From CAZJQD01 sp964548165 [NCBI: uncultured bacterium] (GTDB lineage Bacteria > UBA8481), in contig CAZJQD010000004.1 of the NCBI GenBank assembly GCA_964548165.1, positions 38,401 through 102,400 on the forward strand: DNA of 64,000 nucleotides, read 5' to 3'. The notes below the pieces were generated by a model. That model had not been told where the DNA came from, ran no database searches, and saw only the letters and a list, made by a program, of their open reading frames with translations. Of this stretch, positions 42,490 through 51,198 are shown in pieces. The position numbers were made by a program, and so were the translations under genes. Positions within the stretch are counted from its first letter, which is position 1. Every line of letters begins with the position of its first letter.

Positions 42490-44874
42490 ATGCTCACCCC
42501 CCTGCTCCTGGCACTCTCTCTCACTTCCGTCCTGCGCGCCGGTCCCGTCCAGCCCGTTTCCGTGCCCCCAGGCGAGCAAACCACCGTCTATCTCCAACGT
42601 TTCGTGGTTAATACGGCTGATGATCCTAAACTCGTGATACGCCTCGTCGATGCCGGAGGGGTGCCCGTCGAGGTCCAGGAGGAGGCTCGGGCCGTGGTGG
42701 TGGGACCGGTCGCGAACCTCGCTCTGCCCGGCAATTTGGGGTCTATTCAGGTCGAGCTGGAGAACGCGAACGGGGAGAAGGCGCGGCTGCAGATCCCCAT
42801 CGTCGTCGCGGCGAGCTCGACTCCGGAGGTCACCTTCACTTACCGGGCGACGGGGCCGGTCCGGACGGTCGTGGCCGCCGGGGAGTTCAACAACTGGTCA
42901 CAGACAGCGAATCCACTGAGCGATCCGGATGGGGATGGGACCTGGACGGCCAAGGCGAGGGTGGCCGCCGGTCGCTACACCTACAAGCTCGTCGTGGACG
43001 GGCAGTGGATGGCCGATCCCTCCAACGCGAACCGGAGTCCCGACGGCTTTGGCGGGGAGAACACCGTGCTGGTTGTCGGGGGCGGGTCGGAATCCTTGCG
43101 CCTGGTCGGGCGCGCGCTTCTGCCGGGAGAGCGCGCCGAGCTCGATGTGGTCACCGCATCCGGCGCCCCAGCGACCGGTCCTGGCGGATCGGTCACGGTG
43201 CTGGCCCTTGCTGGAGGGGAGCGCTTGCCCGTTCGCCTCGAGGGATCGCGCGCGACGATCACGCTGCCCGGTGACGGCGATCCCTATGTCCAGGTCCTGG
43301 CCGCGGACGCCGCGGGAGTTGTCACGCGACCCTTCTCGTTTCATGCGGGGAGGAGAAGCTTTCGCTGGGAGGATGCGGTCCTGTATTTCGCCTTCATTGA
43401 TCGCTTTGCGAATGGCGACGTCGACAACGATCGCCCGCTCCGCGACGAGGGGATATTGCCTCCCGCGAACTACTTCGGCGGCGACCTGGCGGGGCTCCGG
43501 CAGAAGATCGACGAAGGCTACTTCACGAACCTCGGCGTCAACGCGATCTGGCTCTCGCCGTTTCTTCGAAATCCCGATCGCGCCTACCGCGACGCCCTGC
43601 CGCCCCACCGGCTCTTCTCCGGTTATCACGGCTACTGGCCGATCTCGGACACGGAGGTCGATCCGCGGTTCGGCAGCTTTGATGAGCTCAAGGCCGTCGT
43701 CGACGCCGCTCACGCTCGCGGGATCAAGGTCCTCTTCGACATGGTCTACAACCACGTGCACGAGGATCACCCGGCGGCGCGCCAGCACCCGGAGTGGATC
43801 ATCCCGGTGGACCTGCCGGACGGGCGCAGGAACATCCGGCTCTTCGACGAGCATCCCTTGACGACGTGGTTCGATGACTTTCTCCCGGACATCAACTACG
43901 GGGCTCGAGCGGCGGCCGAGTGGCAGGTGGCGCGCTCGGTTGAGATGGTCCGCGCGACGGGCGTCGACGGCTTCCGCCTGGACGCCGTGAAGCATGTGCC
44001 GCACCCGTTCTGGGGCATGCTGAGGCGCGCGCTGGCTCCTATTGAGGCAGAGCGCGGCGAGCGGTTCTATCTCGTCGGCGAGTCGATCGACTCCCGCAAG
44101 AAGATCAACGAGTTCGTGGCGCCGTCGATGCTGGATGGGCAGTTCGACTTCCCGCTGCACTGGGCCGTGCGCGGCGCCCTGGCGCAGGAGAACGACGGAT
44201 ACGATCGCCTGGAGTCGGAATTGACGCGTGGCGAGCGCGAGTACTGGGACGACAGCATCCACTCGACGCTCCTGGGGAACCACGACTTCTCGCGGTTCAT
44301 GGCCTACGCGGAGAACGCGTTCGCCGGCGGCCGGGACGAGAAGGAGGTCGGCTGGACGGATCCCCCGCAGGTGAAGGATCCGGCCAGCTACGAGCGATTG
44401 AAGCGGGCGTTCACGTTTCTCTACGCGATCCGCGGGATTCCGTTGGTGTATTACGGCGACGAGGTCGGCATGACGGGCGCGCACGATCCGGACAACCGCC
44501 GCCCGATGCCCTGGGGCGACCAGGTGGATGCGGATCAGCGGAGCGTCTTCCAGCACGTCGCCAGGCTAGGCGCGGTCCGTGCCGCTCATCCTGCTCTTCG
44601 CTACGGATCACGGCGGCCTCTCATCGCGGAGCGCGAGCGGTTGGCGTTTCTGCGCCAGCACTTCGAGGACGCGGTGGTGGCGTGCTGGAACCGGGGAGCG
44701 GCCAGCCGCGGAGGGGAGAGCGTGTTCCGGATGGCGGTCGGCCCCGATCTCGTGGACGACGTGACGCTGGTTGACGCGCTGGGAAGCGGCGTTCGAGGAA
44801 CAGTGAAAGACGGGGTGCTGGAGGTGACGGTCCCCGCTGGAAAATCCGTGCTCCTGGTGGTGGAACGGCGGTAG
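42490..44874 (+). CDS. secreted GH13 alpha-amylase with CBM48-like domain
   Basis: A 794-aa protein. The ATG at 42490 follows CGAGG and begins a short signal peptide (LTPLLLALSLTSVLRAG); an upstream in-frame ATG at 42424 adds an unlike leader. Residues about 115-200 are a CBM48/AMPK-type glycogen-binding domain (AAGEFNNWSQ; DGTWTAKARVAAGRYTYKL). The GH13 barrel runs from about residue 297, with nucleophile Asp in GFRLDAVKH (about 496), acid Glu in VGESIDS (about 530) and Asp in LGNHDFS (about 597). It is the only plus-strand gene in the glucan locus. Its stop directly abuts the stop of the convergent gene, with no bases between. Confidence 0.93.
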   Translation: MLTPLLLALSLTSVLRAGPVQPVSVPPGEQTTVYLQRFVVNTADDPKLVIRLVDAGGVPVEVQEEARAVVVGPVANLALPGNLGSIQVELENANGEKARLQIPIVVAASSTPEVTFTYRATGPVRTVVAAGEFNNWSQTANPLSDPDGDGTWTAKARVAAGRYTYKLVVDGQWMADPSNANRSPDGFGGENTVLVVGGGSESLRLVGRALLPGERAELDVVTASGAPATGPGGSVTVLALAGGERLPVRLEGSRATITLPGDGDPYVQVLAADAAGVVTRPFSFHAGRRSFRWEDAVLYFAFIDRFANGDVDNDRPLRDEGILPPANYFGGDLAGLRQKIDEGYFTNLGVNAIWLSPFLRNPDRAYRDALPPHRLFSGYHGYWPISDTEVDPRFGSFDELKAVVDAAHARGIKVLFDMVYNHVHEDHPAARQHPEWIIPVDLPDGRRNIRLFDEHPLTTWFDDFLPDINYGARAAAEWQVARSVEMVRATGVDGFRLDAVKHVPHPFWGMLRRALAPIEAERGERFYLVGESIDSRKKINEFVAPSMLDGQFDFPLHWAVRGALAQENDGYDRLESELTRGEREYWDDSIHSTLLGNHDFSRFMAYAENAFAGGRDEKEVGWTDPPQVKDPASYERLKRAFTFLYAIRGIPLVYYGDEVGMTGAHDPDNRRPMPWGDQVDADQRSVFQHVARLGAVRAAHPALRYGSRRPLIAERERLAFLRQHFEDAVVACWNRGAASRGGESVFRMAVGPDLVDDVTLVDALGSGVRGTVKDGVLEVTVPAGKSVLLVVERR

Positions 44875-46215
44875 TCAGCCCTTCAGCACCACCGGCTTCT
44901 TCCCCTTTTCCTCGACCCTGATCAACCACCCGCCCGGCGGCACGGTCATGCCATTACCTCGGAACACATGGTATCCGTCGTTGACGGCGATCGTCGCGCG
45001 GGCGCGGGGAAGAACGCGCGCAAAGACGGCGGTGCGCGATCGGTTATCGGCGACGACGGGCAGGTAACGACCCGTCCTGAGGACAGGGTGATCAGCGCGG
45101 GTGCTGGCCAGGGCGCGGACATGGGCGAGAAGATCGCGATCCCACTGCGCGACGTTCCACTCCATCGGCGCGCGGGACTCGGCCTCCGTCTTTCCGCTCA
45201 TCCCGATCTCCAATCCCTGGTAGATCATGGGCGTGCCGGGGAGGGCGAAGAGAATGACGAGCGCGCGGCGGAGCCGGTCGCGGCCGACCTGCGAGAGGAA
45301 GCGATCGGTGTCGTGGTTGTCGAGGTAGTTCCAGGACATGCCGAGTCCCCGCGCGGGGTAACAGTCGGTGAAGGCGCGGATCCGCTCGAGGAGCGTCTCG
45401 GGCGAGCAATCCTCGCGGAAGTAGTTGCGCATGGTCTCGCGGAAGAGGTAGTTGGTGACGCCGTCGGCGAGCTCCTGGGTGAAGTAGTGGCGCGACCACA
45501 TCCAGTCCTCGACGATGAGGGGACGCGGCGCGACGTGATCGCGGACGCGGCGGAGGAAGACCTGGGGCAGGAGATGCGCGGCGTCGAGCCGCCAGGCGTC
45601 GGCCTCGGGCCACGACGAGAGAGCGTGGAGGAGCATCTTCACGGTGCGGGGGTTGGCGGTGTCGAGCTTGGGGAGCGTGCCGCGATCCATCCAGCTCATG
45701 GCCTCGTCGCGGTTCTTCATGAGGTAGTGCCGGCGCCGAGAGGCGGGGTCGACGTGGAGCGGGTGGTCGGCCGAGGTGTGATTGAGCACGCCGTCGAGGA
45801 TGAGCCTGATGCCGGCCTCGCGTAGCGAGAGCGAGAGGCGTTCGAAGTCGACGCGCGTGCCAAGGGTGGGATCGATCCGCGTGTAGTCGACGGCGTCGTA
45901 GCGGTGCGTGGAGCGCGCCTCGAAGATCGGGGTCATGTAGAGCGCGGTGACACCGAGGTCCTTGAGGTAGGGGATGGACTGCCGGACGCCCTCGAGGTTC
46001 CCGCCCATGAACGTATGCTGGCAGGCCGTGTGCGCGGTCAGTTCCCGGGGATCGAGGCTGTGGTGGGTGGGCCGGCCGTGCCAGGTCCAGGCCGGGTCGC
46101 GCGGCGGCGCGGCGGGAGAACCGATGCGCCAGCGGTCGGGAAAGATCTGGTAGACGAGTTCGCCGCCGGGACGGAGGGGGAGGGGGGATACAGGCGTCCT
46201 GCGGAGGGCAGTCAC
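44875..46215 (-). CDS. cytosolic GH13 maltodextrin hydrolase
   Basis: A 446-aa GH13 enzyme without signal peptide, similar in layout to cyclomaltodextrinase/neopullulanase (GGELVYQIFPDRW; GGNLEGVRQSIPYLKDLGV). The catalytic residues are present: Asp in AWRLDAAHL (about residue 210), Glu in LIVEDWMW (about 234) and Asp in LDNHDTDRF (about 299). It would degrade imported maltodextrins. The start is taken as GTG 46215, 7 bases after the protease stop; an upstream frame reaching 46311 overlaps the protease gene and lacks similarity. No strong ribosome site is visible, so translation may depend on coupling. Confidence 0.88.
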   Translation of the reverse strand: MTALRRTPVSPLPLRPGGELVYQIFPDRWRIGSPAAPPRDPAWTWHGRPTHHSLDPRELTAHTACQHTFMGGNLEGVRQSIPYLKDLGVTALYMTPIFEARSTHRYDAVDYTRIDPTLGTRVDFERLSLSLREAGIRLILDGVLNHTSADHPLHVDPASRRRHYLMKNRDEAMSWMDRGTLPKLDTANPRTVKMLLHALSSWPEADAWRLDAAHLLPQVFLRRVRDHVAPRPLIVEDWMWSRHYFTQELADGVTNYLFRETMRNYFREDCSPETLLERIRAFTDCYPARGLGMSWNYLDNHDTDRFLSQVGRDRLRRALVILFALPGTPMIYQGLEIGMSGKTEAESRAPMEWNVAQWDRDLLAHVRALASTRADHPVLRTGRYLPVVADNRSRTAVFARVLPRARATIAVNDGYHVFRGNGMTVPPGGWLIRVEEKGKKPVVLKG

Positions 46216-46222
46216 AGACCGG

Positions 46223-48514
46223 TCAGGCGAAGAGAGCGTAGTAGAGACGAACGATGAGGCGGCCGGGGAGGGTAGCGAGCGACCAGTCGCGAAGGCGGCG
46301 CAGAACCACAAGCGTCATCTCCGCGTCGCCTCCTGCTTTCGCGATGAGGCACGCGTTGTCAGAAAGCGGGTCCTGGCTCTTTACCAGCGACGAGAGCGAT
46401 GAGAAAGCGTTGAACGCGGTATCGGAGTAGGCGCGGGCGATCTCGGTCGGGTAGTTGGCGTCCTTGGCTACGACGTAGACGTAGAAGGGGGCGCCGAAGG
46501 CGTTCAAGCCCGTGAGCGAAATGGCCTCTGATCCATCGTTTGCCAGGTTGGAAGCGATGAGGGTTCCGTCGAAACCGACGGAGTCGACGTCGACATAGAC
46601 GTCGATGAACGTGGCGCTGGTGTCGTTCTTGATGGCGGTCCAGCGGAGATGAACCGCGTTCAGGGCCTGCGCCGTGACGTGCTCGACGCGGGCATGGAGC
46701 GCCGCGGGGAAGACGATGCGTTGGTTGGATGAGAAGCGGAGCGCGTCGAACGATCCGGGCGCCGAGCGCGCGGAGCCCAGCGCCGTGGGAGCGCCGAGAA
46801 AGACCGTGTCGGAGGCAGGGGGGCCACCCGAGACGGCGCGCGATGCCTGGGAATCTCCATTGATGAGAAGGATCATGCCTTTCGGCCCCCAGGTGACGGC
46901 GAGGTGATACCACTGGTTCGGATTGAGGCGCGTGGTCGATGTGACGACGCCTGAGTCCTGGAGACTGAACTGGACCCGGCTGTCCGAGAGCAACACGAGA
47001 TCGAGCGAGCCCTTGGGCTTGCCGGCGCTCGATCCCTTCTGGGTGAGGATGTAGCGGGTATCGGAGGGTTGGATGGCGCTGTAGCGAAAGTAGAACTCAA
47101 TCGTGCCGGTGTCACCCGCAAGCGCGCCCGCGTACCCGGCGTAGATGTTGTCGCCGGAGATATCGAGATAGCGGCGGCCCTGGCGGCCTCCGGCGACCGT
47201 CGTCGCGGTGCGTTCGCTGCCGACGGGATCCACGCTGAAGCTGTCTGCGCGCGTGTGCGCCGAGTCATTGGCGAAGGGATACAAGGTGGCCACGGCGGCC
47301 TGGCGGACTAGGCTGTTGAGGTTGAGACGGCCCCATCCCGTGAACGAGTCGTAGCCGGCGGTTCCGAGGTCCTTGGCCGTCGCCGTGAGCAGAGTCCGGT
47401 AGTTCTCGGCGTGGTACTCGGCGCGAAGGTTGTGAAGGAGCGAGGCCGCTCCGGAGACGATGGGAGCCGCGAAGGAGGTCCCGTTGCCGGAGGTGGTTCC
47501 CGCTCCCGGAGAGAGGAAGGTCACGTTGTCGCCGGGTGCAACGAGGTCGACGCCGCGCAGGGTGCTATTGGGCTTTCCATAGGAAGAAAATGAGGCGAGT
47601 GCGTCGGCGGCCGTTGATGCTCCAACGGCGATCGTGTGATGGGAGCTGGCGGGGAAGCCTATCGGGGTGCCGGAAGCGCCGGAGTTGCCCGACGCCGTGA
47701 TGACCGGGATGTTGGCGTTCCTGGCTGCCAGGAGCGCATCCTCCGCGTAGCTGATGATGTCGGACGTGTCCGTGCCCAGGGAAAGGTTGATGACGGTTGC
47801 CTTGTGCTCCACGGCCTTGAGGATTCCCTGCGCGATGTCGAACCAGGATCCCCCACCCGCCGTATCGAGGACGCGGATGTAGAGGACGCGGGCATTCCAG
47901 TCCACGCCGGCGATATTCGTGGCGTTATTGGTGGTCGCCGCCGCCATGCTCGCCACGCTCGTGGCGTGCCCCGTCCCTGAAATGGGCTCCGAGGGATCCG
48001 AATCGCCGTTGATGATGTCGATGCCCGGGGCAAAGACGACGCGGCTCGCGATATCGGGGTGCGTGGTGTCTCCCCCGGTATCAATGATGGCGATCGTGTC
48101 CGTCGCCTGGCCGACGGTGACGTCCCAGGCGTTGGCGGCATCGATCGTCGCGAGGTGGTACTGAGCGGCGTAGGAGGGATCGTTGGGCACGAGGAGGGTA
48201 CGGGCCGTGTAATTGGGGAGGGCGGATACGATGCCGTCGCGTGTCCGGAGCTCGGCGATGGCCTGGGCCGTCGTGAGCCCCGGCCGTACCGTCACCAGGC
48301 GCCATCCGGTCGAGAGCGTAGCGCGAGTGGCGTATCCGAGGGAGTGGAGATCGCTGACGGCCTGGGCATCCCGGGCCAGGACGACGACCTGGCTCTCCAC
48401 GAACGAGGCCGGTCCCGCGGCCGTCGTATCGAGCAGGCCGGTTGTCAGGATGGCCGCCACGATCGCGACGACTGTGGCGGCGCGGCGCAACGGGGCTCGG
48501 CGGTCGGTGATCAT
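46223..48514 (-). CDS. subtilisin-like (S8) protease with LamG domain and CFI-box-like C-terminus
   Basis: A 763-aa secreted serine protease. N-terminal signal peptide, an inhibitor-like propeptide to about residue 110, and the S8 triad Asp (AIIDTGGD, about 145), His (GTGHATS, about 184) and Ser (GNGTSFAAP, about 345). A LamG/concanavalin-like domain covers about residues 420-590. The last 45 residues begin with CLIAKAGG and continue VLRRLRDWSLATLPG, resembling the C-terminal CFI-box (CFIATAAYGS) sorting-type tail, with the middle degenerate. The ATG overlaps the lipoprotein stop (ATGA). Its role in a glucan locus is unclear; maturation of surface proteins is possible. Confidence 0.88.
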   Translation of the reverse strand: MITDRRAPLRRAATVVAIVAAILTTGLLDTTAAGPASFVESQVVVLARDAQAVSDLHSLGYATRATLSTGWRLVTVRPGLTTAQAIAELRTRDGIVSALPNYTARTLLVPNDPSYAAQYHLATIDAANAWDVTVGQATDTIAIIDTGGDTTHPDIASRVVFAPGIDIINGDSDPSEPISGTGHATSVASMAAATTNNATNIAGVDWNARVLYIRVLDTAGGGSWFDIAQGILKAVEHKATVINLSLGTDTSDIISYAEDALLAARNANIPVITASGNSGASGTPIGFPASSHHTIAVGASTAADALASFSSYGKPNSTLRGVDLVAPGDNVTFLSPGAGTTSGNGTSFAAPIVSGAASLLHNLRAEYHAENYRTLLTATAKDLGTAGYDSFTGWGRLNLNSLVRQAAVATLYPFANDSAHTRADSFSVDPVGSERTATTVAGGRQGRRYLDISGDNIYAGYAGALAGDTGTIEFYFRYSAIQPSDTRYILTQKGSSAGKPKGSLDLVLLSDSRVQFSLQDSGVVTSTTRLNPNQWYHLAVTWGPKGMILLINGDSQASRAVSGGPPASDTVFLGAPTALGSARSAPGSFDALRFSSNQRIVFPAALHARVEHVTAQALNAVHLRWTAIKNDTSATFIDVYVDVDSVGFDGTLIASNLANDGSEAISLTGLNAFGAPFYVYVVAKDANYPTEIARAYSDTAFNAFSSLSSLVKSQDPLSDNACLIAKAGGDAEMTLVVLRRLRDWSLATLPGRLIVRLYYALFA

Positions 48515-48984
48515 GGGCAGATGAGGAGCGAATTCTCGGTATTGTCCGCGGGGTTGCGGACGACGTTGCGGTTGGTGGGATCGAGCTGCCAGTTGTTGAG
48601 GTTGATGATCAGCTTGTAGACGTAGCGGCGGCCGTGCTCGAGGAAGAGCTCGTCGTCGAGATCGTCATACCGCGGATCGCGGACATGCTCCTTGTAGGGA
48701 ATCGCGACCTGCCAGATGCCGTCTTCGCGGCGCTTGAAGGCGACGTTGAAGCGATCGCCCTGCTTGATCTGCCCGTTCTCGTTGGGGCCCCAGCGGTTGA
48801 ACTCGCCGGCGAGGTGCACGGAGGTGGCGGAGATGTCGTCGTAGGTGAAGACGAAGGCGGTGCCGTCGTTGGCCAGCGAAGGCCCCTTGAGGCGCTCGCG
48901 GATGACGGGCTGGCAGGAGGAGAGGCAGAGGGCAAAGGGCAAAAGGCAAAGGGCAAAAGGCAAAAGTGACTTCAGTCCGCGCAT
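48511..48984 (-). CDS. lipoprotein with CBM48-like E-set domain
   Basis: A 157-aa protein. The ATG at 48984 is chosen because it follows AGGTTCTAGG and starts a lipoprotein signal peptide ending in LSSC. The signal peptide reads PFALCLLPFALC because the DNA is a 7-nt repeat (48931-48965). The mature part is one glycogen-binding-like E-set domain (VHLAGEFNRWGP; GIWQVAIPY; RRYVYKLII). It is predicted to be a membrane-anchored glucan-binding protein working with the upstream beta-barrel, whose stop lies 4 bases away. Confidence 0.8.
   Translation of the reverse strand: MRGLKSLLPFALCLLPFALCLSSCQPVIRERLKGPSLANDGTAFVFTYDDISATSVHLAGEFNRWGPNENGQIKQGDRFNVAFKRREDGIWQVAIPYKEHVRDPRYDDLDDELFLEHGRRYVYKLIINLNNWQLDPTNRNVVRNPADNTENSLLICP
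48931..48965. repeat. 7-nt tandem repeat (GGCAAAR x5) inside a signal peptide
   Basis: Five consecutive heptamers GGCAAAG/GGCAAAA on the plus strand code the hydrophobic core of the lipoprotein signal peptide. Because 7 is not a multiple of 3, gain or loss of one unit would shift the frame. Confidence 0.85.
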
Positions 48985-48988
48985 GATC

Positions 48989-51151
48989 CTAGAACCTCGC
49001 ATTGATGTTGAACTCCAGTCTGCGCTCGACCGCGAGCATCTGCTCGGCGGCGAGAATTTGATCGAGGGTCTTGTTGATGGAGCTTCCGCCGTAGGAAGGA
49101 GGGCCGCGGCGCGCGCGGGCCAGGCCGTCGCGGAGGAAGAAGAGCTGGCCTTCCTCGATGTCCTCGTCGTTCTGGTGGTTGACGCCGATGCCGAAGTCGA
49201 CGTTCACGTACTGCGAGATGTTGTAGACGGCCCGGAGACCCGAGGAGTAGAAGCGGCGCGGGCGGTTGGGCTGGGTGGTCAGGAGGGGATCGTTGGGGAG
49301 GGAGTAGGCCTTGACGCGTCCCGAGAGCGCGAGGTTGACGCGGCGCGTGAGGTCATAGCCAAGGACGCCCCGGAGCTCGTTCGATTCCAGCGTCGACTGG
49401 TAGATGTTGTAACGGCGGAACCGGTGATCGCCGGCGAGCGTCCACTTGCCCAGGCGGAGGCCGAAGTTCTGCTTGAACTGGACCTGGTCGGTCACGCCGT
49501 AGATGGTGGCATTGGTGAAGTTGTAGCCGTCGACCTGGGCCGGGAAGGCGGCGTTGGGGAAGTGGCCGGTGGAACGGTTGAGCCCCTCCAGCGCGTACTG
49601 GAACTTCTCGCCGCTGTAGCGAAGCCGGATGTGCCAGGTGTTGAACGTGGGACGATATTCCTGGAGGTTGGCGAAGCGGTCCAGGGTGAGCCGGGTTCCG
49701 TCGTCGAGGCGGTAGCCGATCTCGAGGCCGAGCTTGGGCATCGGGAAGTAGACGGCGCCGAAGAAGGCACTGAGCTCGCGCTCGCGCCCCCCGTGGATGA
49801 ACTCGCCGTCGTTGAGGTGCGTCATGTCGAAGTAGTGGGCGGTTCCATCGGGCCGGAGTCCGTCCCCGTTCTCGTAGGCGATGTAGGCGAAGTCCTTGCG
49901 CCGCCCCTGGAGCTCGGCGTAGCCGTAGAGGCGGTCGGTGCCGACCCGGATGTCAGCGCCCCACCACTGCTCGCGGTTGTGCCCGTTCGGGGTGAAGAAG
50001 TACATCGAGTCGTACTCGTAGAAATCGTCGGTTCCGGGGAAACGGTAGCGGCCACCGGTCGTATCGACGAAGGCGGTATTGCGAACAACGGCGTCGTCAT
50101 CGCTGCCGTAGAGGCCGCGGCTGGCGCGGAGCCCGCGGGCAAACTCCTGCTGGACATACGTGACTCCGCCGCGGAAGAAGGTGCCCGTCCACTGGCCGCG
50201 CGCACCCCAGACGTTCTGGTTACCGAGTAAATGGTCGGCGCCGATGGCCGTGAACTTCCACTTGTTCCAGTCCAGTTCACCCATGAAGCCCTGGTAACCC
50301 TGGTAGGAGTACTGGGTGAAGTTGTCGTTCTGGCTACGGCGGACGCGATCGAACTGGCGGCCGAACCAATGGTTGGTCGGGCGATCCTCGGTCGTGAAGT
50401 AGACGTTGTCGTCGAGGGTATTGCGGTGGAGATCGAGCGATCGCATCGGGTTGGTGAACTCGGTGATCCGGCGGCGCCGAAACAGCATGAAGCGACCCCA
50501 CTCCTCGGTGAGGAGCGCCTCGCCCTCGGAGAAGTTCGTCTGGGCGCGTCCTTCCTGCCCGTTGATGTCGACCTCCATGTATCCCGTGACCTTGTCGCCG
50601 GCGGTGAAGAGCATGCGCGGCTGGAGGTTGAACTCCATGGGCGCGAAGCGGCTTCGGCCCGTGTCGACGTTCTCGCCGTCGGGGACGTTCCGGAAGACGG
50701 CCTGGCCATAGAAGCGGCCGCTGAAGTAGATGCGGGAGTTGTAGGGCGTGTTGAAGGTCGGTTGATCGGGAAGAACCTCGAGGCGCCCGGTCTTGCCTCG
50801 GACCACGATCAGCCGGTGGTTCTCGCCATTCTCCCACTGCCCGTCCACGACGAACTTCCAGGCGTAGCGGCCCTCGCGGATGTTCACGGCGACTCCCCAG
50901 CCACCGTCGGCGGTGCGGAAGAGGTTGGTCTTCGCGGGGTCCCAGTTGTTGAACTCGCCTCCGATCTGGACCTTCGTGGCGAAGGGATCGGCGTAATAGA
51001 AGAGCACGCGCTCGTCGGGGGACATCGCGACGGTGGGGCGGGATTGTTCCTGGGCAGGCGCCGGAAGGATGGCGGCGACAACGAGCAGTGCCGCCAGCAC
51101 GATCAGCCGGGCGGCGCCAAGGGAGGTGCCGAGGGTTGGACGGGTGGGCAT
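48989..51151 (-). CDS. outer-membrane beta-barrel with N-terminal CBM48-like domain
   Basis: A 720-aa protein. The ATG at 51151 follows GAGGTG and begins a signal peptide (LIVLAALLVVAAILPAPAQ). Residues about 35-125 are a glycogen-binding-like E-set domain (VQIGGEFNNWDP; GGWGVAVNIREGRYAWKFVVDG). The remainder alternates aromatic and polar residues like a large beta-barrel and ends with the outer-membrane signature NINARF. It resembles carbohydrate outer-membrane channels more than TonB receptors; no TonB box or plug domain is seen. It may be the outer-membrane entry for maltodextrins. Confidence 0.78.
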   Translation of the reverse strand: MPTRPTLGTSLGAARLIVLAALLVVAAILPAPAQEQSRPTVAMSPDERVLFYYADPFATKVQIGGEFNNWDPAKTNLFRTADGGWGVAVNIREGRYAWKFVVDGQWENGENHRLIVVRGKTGRLEVLPDQPTFNTPYNSRIYFSGRFYGQAVFRNVPDGENVDTGRSRFAPMEFNLQPRMLFTAGDKVTGYMEVDINGQEGRAQTNFSEGEALLTEEWGRFMLFRRRRITEFTNPMRSLDLHRNTLDDNVYFTTEDRPTNHWFGRQFDRVRRSQNDNFTQYSYQGYQGFMGELDWNKWKFTAIGADHLLGNQNVWGARGQWTGTFFRGGVTYVQQEFARGLRASRGLYGSDDDAVVRNTAFVDTTGGRYRFPGTDDFYEYDSMYFFTPNGHNREQWWGADIRVGTDRLYGYAELQGRRKDFAYIAYENGDGLRPDGTAHYFDMTHLNDGEFIHGGRERELSAFFGAVYFPMPKLGLEIGYRLDDGTRLTLDRFANLQEYRPTFNTWHIRLRYSGEKFQYALEGLNRSTGHFPNAAFPAQVDGYNFTNATIYGVTDQVQFKQNFGLRLGKWTLAGDHRFRRYNIYQSTLESNELRGVLGYDLTRRVNLALSGRVKAYSLPNDPLLTTQPNRPRRFYSSGLRAVYNISQYVNVDFGIGVNHQNDEDIEEGQLFFLRDGLARARRGPPSYGGSSINKTLDQILAAEQMLAVERRLEFNINARF

Positions 51152-51198
51152 GGGTGAATCACCTCTTTTCGGGAGAAGATCGGGAAACAGGGTGGGCA

